A stretch of 64,000 nucleotides of DNA from Chryseobacterium sp. JAH (lineage in GTDB: Bacteria > Bacteroidota > Bacteroidia > Flavobacteriales > Weeksellaceae): assembly GCF_001507335.1 (NCBI RefSeq), contig NZ_LMAH01000003.1:1-64000 (forward strand), in the 5' to 3' direction. Shown here in pieces: positions 48,962 to 56,996 of this stretch. The position numbers were made by a program, and so were the translations under genes. The number at the start of each line of letters is the position of its first letter. Position 1 is the first letter of the stretch. A model generated the notes under the pieces. That model was not told the DNA's origin and did not search any database. It saw only the letters and a program-made list of their open reading frames with translations.

Positions 48962-50140
48962 ATGTCAGAAATACGCCTGAACTCTATACTCGATAATGAT
49001 TTTTACAAGATCACCATGCAAAATGCTGTGGTCAAACTTTTCCCAAACCAGATCGTAAAATACGAATTCATCAACAGAGGAAAACACCATTTTCCTGAAG
49101 GCTTTGACGTTGCCTTGAAATCGATTGTTGACAAAATGGCAGAGCTGAAACTGACAAAAGACGAAAAGAAGTTTTTAGCCAAAACCTGTCCGTATTTAAA
49201 TTTACCCTATTTAGATTTCCTGGAAGGTTATCATTACGATCCTTCTGAGGTGAAAATAGTACAAACGGGAAATGACCTTTCTGTTACTGTAGAAGGACTT
49301 TGGTACAGAACAATTCTTTGGGAAGTCCCTTTATTGTCTTTGATCAGTGAACTGCATTACGAAATGAATCACATGGAAAGAGATTCTAATGAGGTCGTGA
49401 TGAGCAAAACTTTGGAAAAAGCAGAATCACTGAATGATTTAGGAGTCAATTTCGCAGAATTTGGAACGAGAAGAAGGCATTCTTACAAAGTTCAGAATCT
49501 GGTCATGGAAGCTTTGAACCAGAAAAAAGATTCTACATTCATTGGAAGTTCAAACGTGCATTTTGCAATGAAATACAATGTAAAACCTATCGGAACTCAT
49601 GCTCACGAATGGTTTATGTTCCACGGAGCAGAATTCGGATTCAAAATGGCCAACGAATTAGCACTTGAACACTGGGTAGACGTATATCGTGGTGATTTGG
49701 GAGTTGCGCTTTCAGACACCTACACTACAGATGTTTTCTTTCAGCAGTTTGATAAGAAATTCGCCAAACTTTTTGATGGAGTTCGCCATGACAGCGGAGA
49801 TCCGTTCGAGTTTGCTGACAAAACAATTGCACATTATAAAAGCAACGGGATCAATCCTTTATTTAAATATATTATTTTTTCAGACAACTTAAATCTTGAA
49901 AAAGTAGAAGAAATCACAAACTATTGTAAAGGAAAAATCGGGGTTTCGTTTGGAATTGGAACTAATCTCACCAACGATGTCGGTCTGAAACCAATGAATA
50001 TTGTAATGAAGTTAATAGGTGTACAAGCTTTAAACAAAGAATGGATTCCCACAGTAAAACTCTCCGACGAACACGGAAAATATACTGGCGACCCTAAAAT
50101 GATTGAATTGGCTAAAGAATTTCTGAGAATTAAAGATTAA
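48962..50140 (+). CDS. pncB: nicotinate phosphoribosyltransferase
   Basis: Forms nicotinate mononucleotide from nicotinate and PRPP in NAD salvage. 392 aa. FEFGTRRRH-type motif (NFAEFGTRRRHSYKVQNL), GTHAHEWFM (the histidine phosphorylated during ATP-coupled catalysis) and VRHDSGDPFEFADK are family signatures. With nadD 44 kb away it covers the salvage route from nicotinate. The next gene starts 13 bases later. Confidence 0.95.
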   Translation: MSEIRLNSILDNDFYKITMQNAVVKLFPNQIVKYEFINRGKHHFPEGFDVALKSIVDKMAELKLTKDEKKFLAKTCPYLNLPYLDFLEGYHYDPSEVKIVQTGNDLSVTVEGLWYRTILWEVPLLSLISELHYEMNHMERDSNEVVMSKTLEKAESLNDLGVNFAEFGTRRRHSYKVQNLVMEALNQKKDSTFIGSSNVHFAMKYNVKPIGTHAHEWFMFHGAEFGFKMANELALEHWVDVYRGDLGVALSDTYTTDVFFQQFDKKFAKLFDGVRHDSGDPFEFADKTIAHYKSNGINPLFKYIIFSDNLNLEKVEEITNYCKGKIGVSFGIGTNLTNDVGLKPMNIVMKLIGVQALNKEWIPTVKLSDEHGKYTGDPKMIELAKEFLRIKD

Positions 50141-50152
50141 AATAAATACAGA

Positions 50153-50620
50153 ATGAAAACAAAATTCTTAATAGTATTATCAATGGTGACAGCTGCTTTA
50201 TCACTTGCTCAAAAGAAAACAGAAGAGCCAAAATTCAATCAGAAATTGGCAGACTCTCTAGGTGCAGATAAATACGGAATGAAACCTTATGTCATTGTAA
50301 TGCTGACAACAGGTTCGGTAAAAATTGATGATAAAACAAAAATGGGAGAATTGATGAAAGGCCATATGGAAAACATCGGCAAACTCGCCAAAGAAGGGAA
50401 GATTACCATTGCCGGACCGTTTTCGGGCAAAAACCAACGCGACTACCGTGGAATGTTTATTTTCAATACAAAATCAAAAGAAGAAGCCGAATCTTGGGTA
50501 AAAACAGATCCCGCTGTTTCGGCCGGAGTTTTTAATTATGAAATCTTTCCTTGGTATGGCTCTGCGGCGTTGCCATTGTATTTGAAGCACCATGATGAGA
50601 TTGCCAAAGAAAATCCGTGA
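50153..50620 (+). CDS. exported YCII-domain protein
   Basis: A 155-aa protein with a signal peptide (MKTKFLIVLSMVTAALSLAQ) followed by a YCII-type ferredoxin-like domain: VIVMLTTGSVKID, HMENIGKLAKEGKITIAGPF with the conserved histidine, and YRGMFIFNTKSKEEAESWVK. YCII proteins are usually cytoplasmic and of uncertain enzymatic role; an exported version is less usual. It follows pncB by 13 bases, so co-transcription is likely though no functional link is evident. A terminator follows. Confidence 0.8.
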   Translation: MKTKFLIVLSMVTAALSLAQKKTEEPKFNQKLADSLGADKYGMKPYVIVMLTTGSVKIDDKTKMGELMKGHMENIGKLAKEGKITIAGPFSGKNQRDYRGMFIFNTKSKEEAESWVKTDPAVSAGVFNYEIFPWYGSAALPLYLKHHDEIAKENP

Positions 50621-50628
50621 AAATTTAG

Positions 50629-50655
50629 ACCTCGCAAATCTGTGAGGTTTTTTTA
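50629..50655 (+). terminator. terminator of the pncB transcript
   Basis: ACCTCGCA and TGTGAGGT form an 8-bp stem with one G-T wobble and a 4-nt loop, followed by seven T. Confidence 0.8.
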
Positions 50656-50678
50656 TCTTTAATGAAAACTAAACCGCC

Positions 50679-51434
50679 ATGAAGACCATCGAAGAAGTCT
50701 TGAAAAAATTAGACGAAATTATCATTTGGAGCAAAGCAAACCAAAGTCCCGCAGGCTATTTTGCTTGCACTTACAGAATAATGACCGCTCAGGTTTTAAA
50801 AGGAATTCAACAGAAAAAATTTGAAGATAATCCCAGAATGGTTCTTTTAGATCTCGCTTTTGCCAACAGATATCTTGAAGCTTGGGAAAATTACATAAAA
50901 GGTAAAAAATGCACGAACGCGTGGTATCTCGCTTTTGAAGCGGCAAAAGACAAAGACCTTTTGATTCTTCAGCACATCTTTCTTGGGATGAATGCACACA
51001 TCAATTTAGATTTGGGAATTTCTGCAGCTTCGGTGATGCCTTACCGTAAAATCAATCCTTTGAAAAAAGATTTTGAAAACATCAATTCAGTGATTGCATC
51101 AATCAATCAAAATGTTCAGGATTCTTTAAATAAAATCTGTTATCCCGTCAATCTGATCGATAAACTTTCCAACGGAAAAGATAATGTAATTTTAGATTTT
51201 GCCATTTCAAAAGCGAGAGAAACCTCTTGGGCAACGGCGGTAATCGCTTCAAACACACCCAATTTTTTACGAGATCCTGTTATTAATATTGTGGACTATG
51301 CCGCAGCAAAGGTGGCATTACAAATTTTAAATCCTAAATTACTTTCTTCTGCATTGGCTAAAGAAATGAAGAAATGTGAAAGCAGTAATGTGGCGAAGAA
51401 TATTGAGATTTTACAGCAAACGAAAACAAGCTGA
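50679..51434 (+). CDS. DUF5995 family protein
   Basis: A 251-aa soluble, helix-rich protein. The segment FLGMNAHINLDLGISAASV (about 105-123), with the histidine in GMNAHINLDL, is the hallmark I know from the DUF5995 family, whose function is not established. No signal peptide or membrane helix. It starts 23 bases after a terminator, so its promoter must overlap that region. It ends 9 bases before the end of a convergent small gene. Confidence 0.75.
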   Translation: MKTIEEVLKKLDEIIIWSKANQSPAGYFACTYRIMTAQVLKGIQQKKFEDNPRMVLLDLAFANRYLEAWENYIKGKKCTNAWYLAFEAAKDKDLLILQHIFLGMNAHINLDLGISAASVMPYRKINPLKKDFENINSVIASINQNVQDSLNKICYPVNLIDKLSNGKDNVILDFAISKARETSWATAVIASNTPNFLRDPVINIVDYAAAKVALQILNPKLLSSALAKEMKKCESSNVAKNIEILQQTKTS

Positions 51435-51442
51435 TTCTTCTC

Positions 51443-51643
51443 CTATTTTTTAATTGATGACTCTTTCCTGGTCAGAGAATACAATAATATTACTAAGGAC
51501 CCTACCAATGGAAAAAGCAAAACTGTAAGAATCCCCACAGGGCCGAGTTTATTTTTAAATACACAGTAAAATCCCGCTATATAAACTACAGCACTTACAA
51601 TTGCAAGAAAAATCAGATTAAATGGACCAATGGACATATTCAT
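51443..51643 (-). CDS. small two-helix membrane protein
   Basis: A 66-aa protein with two membrane helices (NLIFLAIVSAVVYIAGFYCV and GILTVLLFPLVGSLVILLYS). The second resembles the PLDc_N motif found at the start of cardiolipin synthases and as stand-alone small proteins. It ends RKESSIKK. Function unknown. It could start at Met3 as well. It is convergent with the DUF5995 gene. Confidence 0.6.
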   Translation of the reverse strand: MNMSIGPFNLIFLAIVSAVVYIAGFYCVFKNKLGPVGILTVLLFPLVGSLVILLYSLTRKESSIKK

Positions 51644-51733
51644 TGTACGTATATGAATTAATTTAACAAATTCAAATATAGTTAAATAAAATTCTGACTG
51701 ATTAAAAAGTTCAAAAAATTGTAATTTTGAACA

Positions 51734-53227
51734 ATGGAAATATCTTATCTGATCATTGGTTTTATTGCCGGCGGAGTTTTTGGTGCCATCATTATCTACT
51801 TTGTTTTAAAACCATCCATGGTCTCAAGAAGTTCTTATGAAAATCTGAACCATTCGCATATCAAATCTGCTACAGATCTGGAAAATTCCGAGCGCAAAGT
51901 TTTGGAATTAAATCAAACAATTCAAACAGAAAAAGACAACTTTCTCCACCAGTCTGATTTACTTAATGATTTAAAAAATGAATTTGCAAAAATTTCTGCG
52001 GAATACCATTCCTTACAAACACAATTTCTGGATCAAAAAGAAGAAATAACCAAGCAAAACATTCAGATTGATCTTCTTTTGAATGAAAAACAACAGATTT
52101 TTGCTAAAAACTCTGAGCTTACCGCAATCAATGAGCAGTTAAAAAAATCTATGGACACACAGAAAGCCGAAATTTCAAAAATTCAGGAAGAAGGAAAACT
52201 GCAGTTTGAAAATTTAGCCAACAAAATTTTAGAAGAAAAAACAGAAAAATTTACCACGCTCAATCAGAATAATTTGAAAAATATTCTTGATCCGTTTCAG
52301 GAAAGAATAACCGATTTAAAAAATAAGGTTAACGAAGTCTATGAAAAGGAAAACAAAGAACGTTTTTCATTGGGAGAAAAAGTAAAGGAATTATCATTAC
52401 TGAACCAACAAATTTCTGAAGACGCCAAAAAACTAACGAGAGCCCTAAAAGGCGAAAGCAAAACACAGGGAAATTGGGGAGAAATGATTTTGGAAAGTAT
52501 TTTGGAGAAATCGGGCTTGGTAAAAGGAAGAGAATATTTTCTGGAGCACGAACTTAAAGATGAAGACAACAAAGCTTTATTTTCAGAATTTTCCGGCAAA
52601 AAAATGCGTCCGGATGCTGTAGTAAAATATCCTGACGAAAGGAATGTGATTATCGACTCTAAAGTTTCTCTTACCGCTTTCACAGAATTGGTTGACGAAA
52701 CTAATCAGGACGTTTACCAAATCAAAGTCAGCCAACATCTATCTTCCATCAAGAATCATATTAGCCAGTTGAGCCAAAAAGCTTATGATGACTACGGGAA
52801 ATCTTTAGACTTTGTGATGATGTTTATTCCAAGCGAGCCCGCTTATATCGCAGCCATGCAAGCAGACCAAAACCTGTGGAATTTTGCATACGACAAAAGA
52901 ATTCTACTTTTAAATCCGAGCAATTTGATTACTTCCCTGAAGTTGATTGCAGATCTCTGGAAGAGAGAATATCAAAACAGAAATTCTATGGAAATTGCAG
53001 AAAGAGGGGCTAAATTATATGATAAGTTCGCAGGTTTCGTAGAAAACCTAGAGAAAGTGGGGAAAAATATTGATCAAGCTAAAAATGTTTATAATGATGC
53101 TTTTAAACAATTATCAACCGGAAATGACAATCTAATTTCGCAGACTCAGAAGCTAAAATCACTAGGAATTAAAAATAAAAAAGAGCTCCCAAGTAGTCTA
53201 ATCAATGGTATAAATGATGATTTATGA
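51734..53227 (+). CDS. rmuC: DNA recombination protein RmuC
   Basis: A 497-aa RmuC family protein, thought to limit DNA inversion at short repeats in E. coli. It has an N-terminal membrane helix (YLIIGFIAGGVFGAIIIYFV), a long coiled coil (about 30-220) and the conserved endonuclease-like fold domain with KTQGNWGEMILESILEKSGL, PDAVVKYPDERNVIIDSKVS and FVMMFIPSEPAYIAAMQADQ. The ATG lies 4 bases after a TAATTTTG box (51722-51729), so the mRNA may be nearly leaderless. Confidence 0.93.
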   Translation: MEISYLIIGFIAGGVFGAIIIYFVLKPSMVSRSSYENLNHSHIKSATDLENSERKVLELNQTIQTEKDNFLHQSDLLNDLKNEFAKISAEYHSLQTQFLDQKEEITKQNIQIDLLLNEKQQIFAKNSELTAINEQLKKSMDTQKAEISKIQEEGKLQFENLANKILEEKTEKFTTLNQNNLKNILDPFQERITDLKNKVNEVYEKENKERFSLGEKVKELSLLNQQISEDAKKLTRALKGESKTQGNWGEMILESILEKSGLVKGREYFLEHELKDEDNKALFSEFSGKKMRPDAVVKYPDERNVIIDSKVSLTAFTELVDETNQDVYQIKVSQHLSSIKNHISQLSQKAYDDYGKSLDFVMMFIPSEPAYIAAMQADQNLWNFAYDKRILLLNPSNLITSLKLIADLWKREYQNRNSMEIAERGAKLYDKFAGFVENLEKVGKNIDQAKNVYNDAFKQLSTGNDNLISQTQKLKSLGIKNKKELPSSLINGINDDL

Positions 53228-53257
53228 TTGATAAGTGATTTTTAAAAATTATTTTTG
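53228..53257 (+). promoter_or_regulatory. promoter of the RNA methyltransferase gene
   Basis: TTG (53228-53230), 19 bases, TATTTTTG (53250-53257) is a full consensus match starting one base after the rmuC stop. The leader to the ATG at 53287 is about 25 bases. Confidence 0.75.
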
Positions 53258-53286
53258 CAAAGACTATCATTTATCAACTATCTATC

Positions 53287-54054
53287 ATGATTATCGAAAG
53301 CTTTCAAAACGAAAAAATAAAGAATGTTACCAAACTTTTAACTGACAACCGATTCAGAAAAAAATCCGGTCTTTTTGTCGTTGAAGGACAACAGGAGAAT
53401 GAAAGAGCTCAGAAATATAATTTTGAGCCAACAGAATTCTTCATTTGTGAAAGCATATTTAAAGGCGAGAATCCTAATGAGAAAATACATTTTGTTTCGG
53501 AAAAGGTTTACGAAAAAATAGCATACAGAGGAAGTTCAGAAGGAATCATCGGAATATATAAATCTAAAGAAACCGAACTCAGCACGTTTAAACCTAAATA
53601 CAATTCAACCATTATCATTGTTGAAGGTGTTGAAAAGCCTGGAAATTTAGGCGCAATTCTAAGAAGTTGTGAAGCCTTCGGTGTTGATGCCTTGATTGTA
53701 ACTGATGCAAAGGCTGATTTCTACAACCCGAATGTGATTCGTTCGAGCGTAGGATGTTTGTTTGGAATGGAAGTTTTCCAATCTGAGAACCAAGAAACTC
53801 TTGATTTTTTGAATAACAATGAGTTCCGTATTTATACTACCATCATGGACGAGAGTTCTGAAGATCTTTACAAAAGAGATTTCACACAGAGGTCTGCAGT
53901 CTTGTTCGGAACAGAACACTCCGGATTGAGTGATTTCTGGTCTGGAAAAGGAAAGAACACTTTAATTCCAATGTCAGGAAGTATAGATTCTTTAAATCTA
54001 AGCAATGCCGTTGCCATTACATGTTATGAAGCTTTGAAACAAAAGAAGAATTAA
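53287..54054 (+). CDS. SpoU/TrmH-family RNA 2'-O-methyltransferase
   Basis: A 255-aa SPOUT methyltransferase. The N-terminal substrate-binding domain (KNVTKLLTDNRFRKKSGLFV) precedes the knotted catalytic domain: IIVEGVEKPGNLGAILRSCE (motif 1), VLFGTEHSGLSDFW (motif 2) and IPMSGSIDSLNLSNAVAITC (motif 3). The target could be 23S rRNA or tRNA; the sequence does not decide. It has its own promoter. Confidence 0.9.
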   Translation: MIIESFQNEKIKNVTKLLTDNRFRKKSGLFVVEGQQENERAQKYNFEPTEFFICESIFKGENPNEKIHFVSEKVYEKIAYRGSSEGIIGIYKSKETELSTFKPKYNSTIIIVEGVEKPGNLGAILRSCEAFGVDALIVTDAKADFYNPNVIRSSVGCLFGMEVFQSENQETLDFLNNNEFRIYTTIMDESSEDLYKRDFTQRSAVLFGTEHSGLSDFWSGKGKNTLIPMSGSIDSLNLSNAVAITCYEALKQKKN

Positions 54055-54087
54055 AATTCTTTTCAATTAAATTATAAGACACAAAAA

Positions 54088-54116
54088 AACCGCTTCGCTA
54101 GGCGAAACGGTTCTTT
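54088..54116. terminator. bidirectional terminator
   Basis: AACCG/CGGTT and TTCGC/GCGAA with one mismatch form a hairpin. An A7 run lies on one side and CTTTTATTT on the other, serving the methyltransferase gene and the convergent lipoprotein gene. Confidence 0.85.
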
Positions 54117-54137
54117 TATTTCAGTTGTAACTACTAA

Positions 54138-54365
54138 TTACTTAGCAACTTTAGCTGAATCAACTTTAGCGTCAACAGCAGTTTTAGCTGAATCTGCAGT
54201 AGCTTTGATTGTATCAACAGCAGCGTTAGCTGTAGAATCGATAGCAGCAGTAGCTGAATCAGCGTTAGCTTCAACAGAATCAGTAGTAGAAGTTGTAGCT
54301 TCACCTTTTTTACAAGCAACTAAAGAGATTGCAGCGATAGCAGCTACGAATAATGACTTTTTCAT
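54138..54365 (-). CDS. small alanine-rich lipoprotein
   Basis: A 75-aa lipoprotein (MKKSLFVAAIAAISLVAC, Cys18 lipidated). The mature part is a low-complexity run rich in Ala, Thr, Ser and Asp, with repeats of about 11 residues such as ADSATAAID and ADSAKTAVD. This suggests an extended helical or coiled rod. Similar short lipoproteins occur throughout flavobacteria without a known role. It has a TACCTTTG box at 54442-54435 upstream, without a clear TTG. Confidence 0.75.
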   Translation of the reverse strand: MKKSLFVAAIAAISLVACKKGEATTSTTDSVEANADSATAAIDSTANAAVDTIKATADSAKTAVDAKVDSAKVAK

Positions 54366-54457
54366 AATAAATTAAATTTAATTTGTTAATATTGTTTTTT
54401 AAATCTTTTTCTCTGTTCGGTTATTTGAACAAGACAAAGGTATAGCAGATAGAAAGT

Positions 54458-54488
54458 TTGTTTATGAAAAATAATTGTAATACCTTTG
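54458..54488 (+). promoter_or_regulatory. promoter of the membrane-anchored regulator gene
   Basis: TTG (54458-54460), 20 bases, TACCTTTG (54481-54488). The leader to the TTG start at 54549 is about 55 bases. A 21-bp palindrome overlaps the right end of the promoter. Confidence 0.65.
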
Positions 54489-54505
54489 TAAAACAGTTTT
54501 ACAAA
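54485..54505. promoter_or_regulatory. 21-bp palindrome, candidate operator
   Basis: TTTGTAAAAC-A-GTTTTACAAA is a perfect inverted repeat with 10-bp arms. It covers the last four bases of the -7 element and the expected transcription start, a position from which a bound protein would block the polymerase. Confidence 0.6.
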
Positions 54506-54548
54506 TAAATAACACTGAAAATCAACACATTAATCATTTATTAAAAAA

Positions 54549-55727
54549 TTGACTGATTTAGATTTATTACATTTTGAGCAGCTGAAAAAGGACGTTCAGG
54601 CTCAATATCTGAAAGAATACACCCCTTCTTATGATGATATATCTAAATGGAAGGGAATAGACATTATATATTTCCAGGAAGATCTCCGAAAAAAGGCGAA
54701 AGGAAACATCAGCGAAAAATCTTTTTACACCTATTTCAAAAATTCACCGGTAACCAAATTACCCCGCATCGATATGCTCACATTATTGAGTATTTATGCA
54801 GGTTACACATCATGGTATGAATTTAAAAAGCAACATCTTTTTGCCGGAGAAATGCTGCAGGATGATCAAGATTTAGAAGAAGATGACCGCCGAGAATTGG
54901 AAAAAACTGTTTCGAGTGCACTGAATCTACCTAAAACTGAAAATCTTACGGCAAAAACAGAAATAAGCGCACTCAAAAAGACTGATTTACAAAATAATAA
55001 TACTGAAAATCAAACACTTGAACAAAAAACCTCAATTGAGAACATCAACAGTTACAAGATTGAAAAAACAGCCAAAAAAAGCTATCAACGCACCGCATGG
55101 ATTACTGCAACTTTAATTTTTGTCGTTTTACTTGGGCTTTTAGGATTTAAAGATGAAATTTTTGATAAAACTTACACTTACTGTTTCACTGACGCAGACA
55201 GAAATCAAAAAATTCAGAGTACTATTGAAATAAAAGTGCTTAAAGAAAATGAATCTCCATTATTTTTCAGGATAAAACCAGGTGAATGTTTTTATTATCA
55301 GACAAAAGATAAAAACATTAAGATGCAGATCAGTTCTACGATGTATGAAAATCTGGAAATCAACCGTAATCTCGAAAACGCCCCCGAAGAAGAGACTATC
55401 GAACTAAAACCTGACGATTATAAAATGGCGGTTTATTATTTTTCAACGAAGGACGTGCAGGGCGTTAATGCTGTTGAGCAATTTAATCTTATAAGACAAA
55501 AAAGGAAGCAGCTTGAAAACCTCATTAGCAACGACGCTGTGATTACGCAAGTATACGACAGTGATATCTACGGACTGGAATCTCTTGACAAACAAGACTA
55601 CATCACTCTTGTAACAACTCCTACAACATCACTAAAAAATCTCAACGTAATAGAAATGAGAAAAGATAAAAAAGGAAAAATCATCTCTATCAAATTTAAA
55701 ATATCAACCAATGAAAACAATCAATAA
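54549..55727 (+). CDS. membrane-anchored protein, possible regulator
   Basis: A 392-aa protein starting with TTG (no ATG fits; MTDLDLLHFEQLKKDVQAQ). The soluble N-terminal domain (about 1-105: DISKWKGIDIIYFQEDLRKK, GNISEKSFYTYFKNS, LPRIDMLTLLSIYAGYTSW) is a helical module that I have seen in Bacteroidota proteins. Its short-helix layout recalls DNA-binding or ATPase-associated domains, but this is not established. A charged linker, one membrane helix (about 180-200, AWITATLIFVVLLGLLGF) and an extracytoplasmic beta-rich domain follow. It overlaps the next lipoprotein gene by 17 bases. Confidence 0.65.
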   Translation: MTDLDLLHFEQLKKDVQAQYLKEYTPSYDDISKWKGIDIIYFQEDLRKKAKGNISEKSFYTYFKNSPVTKLPRIDMLTLLSIYAGYTSWYEFKKQHLFAGEMLQDDQDLEEDDRRELEKTVSSALNLPKTENLTAKTEISALKKTDLQNNNTENQTLEQKTSIENINSYKIEKTAKKSYQRTAWITATLIFVVLLGLLGFKDEIFDKTYTYCFTDADRNQKIQSTIEIKVLKENESPLFFRIKPGECFYYQTKDKNIKMQISSTMYENLEINRNLENAPEEETIELKPDDYKMAVYYFSTKDVQGVNAVEQFNLIRQKRKQLENLISNDAVITQVYDSDIYGLESLDKQDYITLVTTPTTSLKNLNVIEMRKDKKGKIISIKFKISTNENNQ

Positions 55728-56289
55728 GTTTTTGTTTCTCTCAATACTGATCGGACTTGTTGCTATTTCCTGCGTAAAAAAAGAGGATTCTGCGGTAAGT
55801 GATCTTGATAAATTAAGAAACACCAATAATCAAACGGTTCAGATGGACAGCACCCAGGCAATTAATGCGATAACACTTCAGAAGGTGCAGGATGTTTTGG
55901 ATCTTTCGACACTTTATCTTTCGGGTGAAAAAAACACAGAAATAGATACTGCCATTTATTCGAAAATCGAAAAATACTTTCAAAAACCTGACAGTACAAC
56001 ATTTAACACATTATTTAAAGAGCTTGAAAGCCTTAAAGTAAAGAAAGTAAAAGTAAATAACATCAATATTTATCAGGAGATACAAAATAACGACACATTA
56101 GATCTTGCAAAATTCAATGTTGAATATTTTGACAAAAAGAACAAATCTATCGGTACGTTTGAGAAAAATGCGCAATATACATTGGTTTCAAAACCTGAGA
56201 AAACGAATAAAGAGTTTAAATTTTACTTCGTGAACTTTTATCAGCAACCTTTGAAAAAGGACAGCACTTCGGTAGGCGTAACCAAATAG
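55711..56289 (+). CDS. lipoprotein partner of the membrane-anchored protein
   Basis: A 192-aa lipoprotein (LSILIGLVAISC, Cys21 lipidated), mostly helical in its first half and beta-rich at the end (FNVEYFDKKNKSIGTFEKN, KFYFVNFYQQPLKK). I recognise no family. It starts inside the preceding gene (17-base overlap), so the two products probably work together, one anchored in the membrane with an external domain and one lipidated. Its 3' end overlaps the convergent fthC-like gene by 49 bases. Confidence 0.7.
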   Translation: MKTINKFLFLSILIGLVAISCVKKEDSAVSDLDKLRNTNNQTVQMDSTQAINAITLQKVQDVLDLSTLYLSGEKNTEIDTAIYSKIEKYFQKPDSTTFNTLFKELESLKVKKVKVNNINIYQEIQNNDTLDLAKFNVEYFDKKNKSIGTFEKNAQYTLVSKPEKTNKEFKFYFVNFYQQPLKKDSTSVGVTK

Positions 56290-56813
56290 TCTAAAGGAAT
56301 ATCATTTTCCCAGACATCATCAATCATATCATCGGGGTCAAAATAATTGACTCCGATTTTTTTTGAATTTTTGGAAACACTTTCAAAAAACTCATCATAA
56401 AAACCCTTGCCATAGCCTACTCTATTACCTCTGCTATCACAATATAAAAGCGGAGTAATGATCAAATCAAAATCATGAATTTGTGAATCTTGATTTGATA
56501 AAGGCTCAGAAATCCCCCAATTATTTGTTTCAAATTTTGTTTCACTAAAAATCTCAACAGAAATCAATTTTGTGTCAACAATTTTTGGAACAAAAACCTG
56601 AATATTTCGGCTTAAAAAATATTGAATGAAACTTTCAGTTCTGATTTCTTTAAATTTTTCAATCGGAATAAAAATATGAACTTTTTGTCCAAAAAGCGGT
56701 TTAAAATAATTGACGAAATTCTCGAAAATTCTCTCAGATAATAATAAAAGTTCATCCTGCGACAACTTTTTTCTTTTCTCAAGATATAATTTTCTGATTT
56801 CTGATTTTTTCAT
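56241..56813 (-). CDS. 5-formyltetrahydrofolate cyclo-ligase
   Basis: A 190-aa protein that converts 5-formyl-THF to 5,10-methenyl-THF with ATP. It starts MKKSEIRKLYLEKRKKLSQD, the usual basic N-terminus; the longer frame from 56861 adds 16 atypical residues. The signature GNRVGYGKGFYDEFF (substrate and ATP binding) is intact, as is DLIITPLLYCDSRGNRVGYG. Its 3' end overlaps the convergent lipoprotein gene, so the two transcripts are antisense over 49 bases. Confidence 0.88.
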   Translation of the reverse strand: MKKSEIRKLYLEKRKKLSQDELLLLSERIFENFVNYFKPLFGQKVHIFIPIEKFKEIRTESFIQYFLSRNIQVFVPKIVDTKLISVEIFSETKFETNNWGISEPLSNQDSQIHDFDLIITPLLYCDSRGNRVGYGKGFYDEFFESVSKNSKKIGVNYFDPDDMIDDVWENDIPLDYLVTPTEVLSFFKGC

Positions 56814-56944
56814 TCTCAAATTTATAAAAATTAGCGTTGCAGTGTTTAATTTGACAACCACTTTACAACTAGTAGCCTAAATTTTTCTCTGCGCAGACAT
56901 AACTTTGTTGGAGTTTTAATGTTTTTACCGTATACTATAGCGCA

Positions 56945-56975
56945 CAAAAAAAGTTGCACTCCGAAAGAATGCAAC
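56945..56975 (-). terminator. terminator of the TrhO gene
   Basis: GTTGCA and TGCAAC pair around an 11-nt loop; on the minus strand a seven-base T run follows. It is 20 bases past the stop codon. Confidence 0.85.
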
Positions 56976-56996
56976 CTGTATATCATCAATTTAAGA

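Noticed and set aside
54134..54319. A leucine-rich minus-strand frame over the small lipoprotein gene
   Set aside because: It is the out-of-frame reading of the alanine-rich repeats of the lipoprotein, which has a proper lipobox in the other frame.
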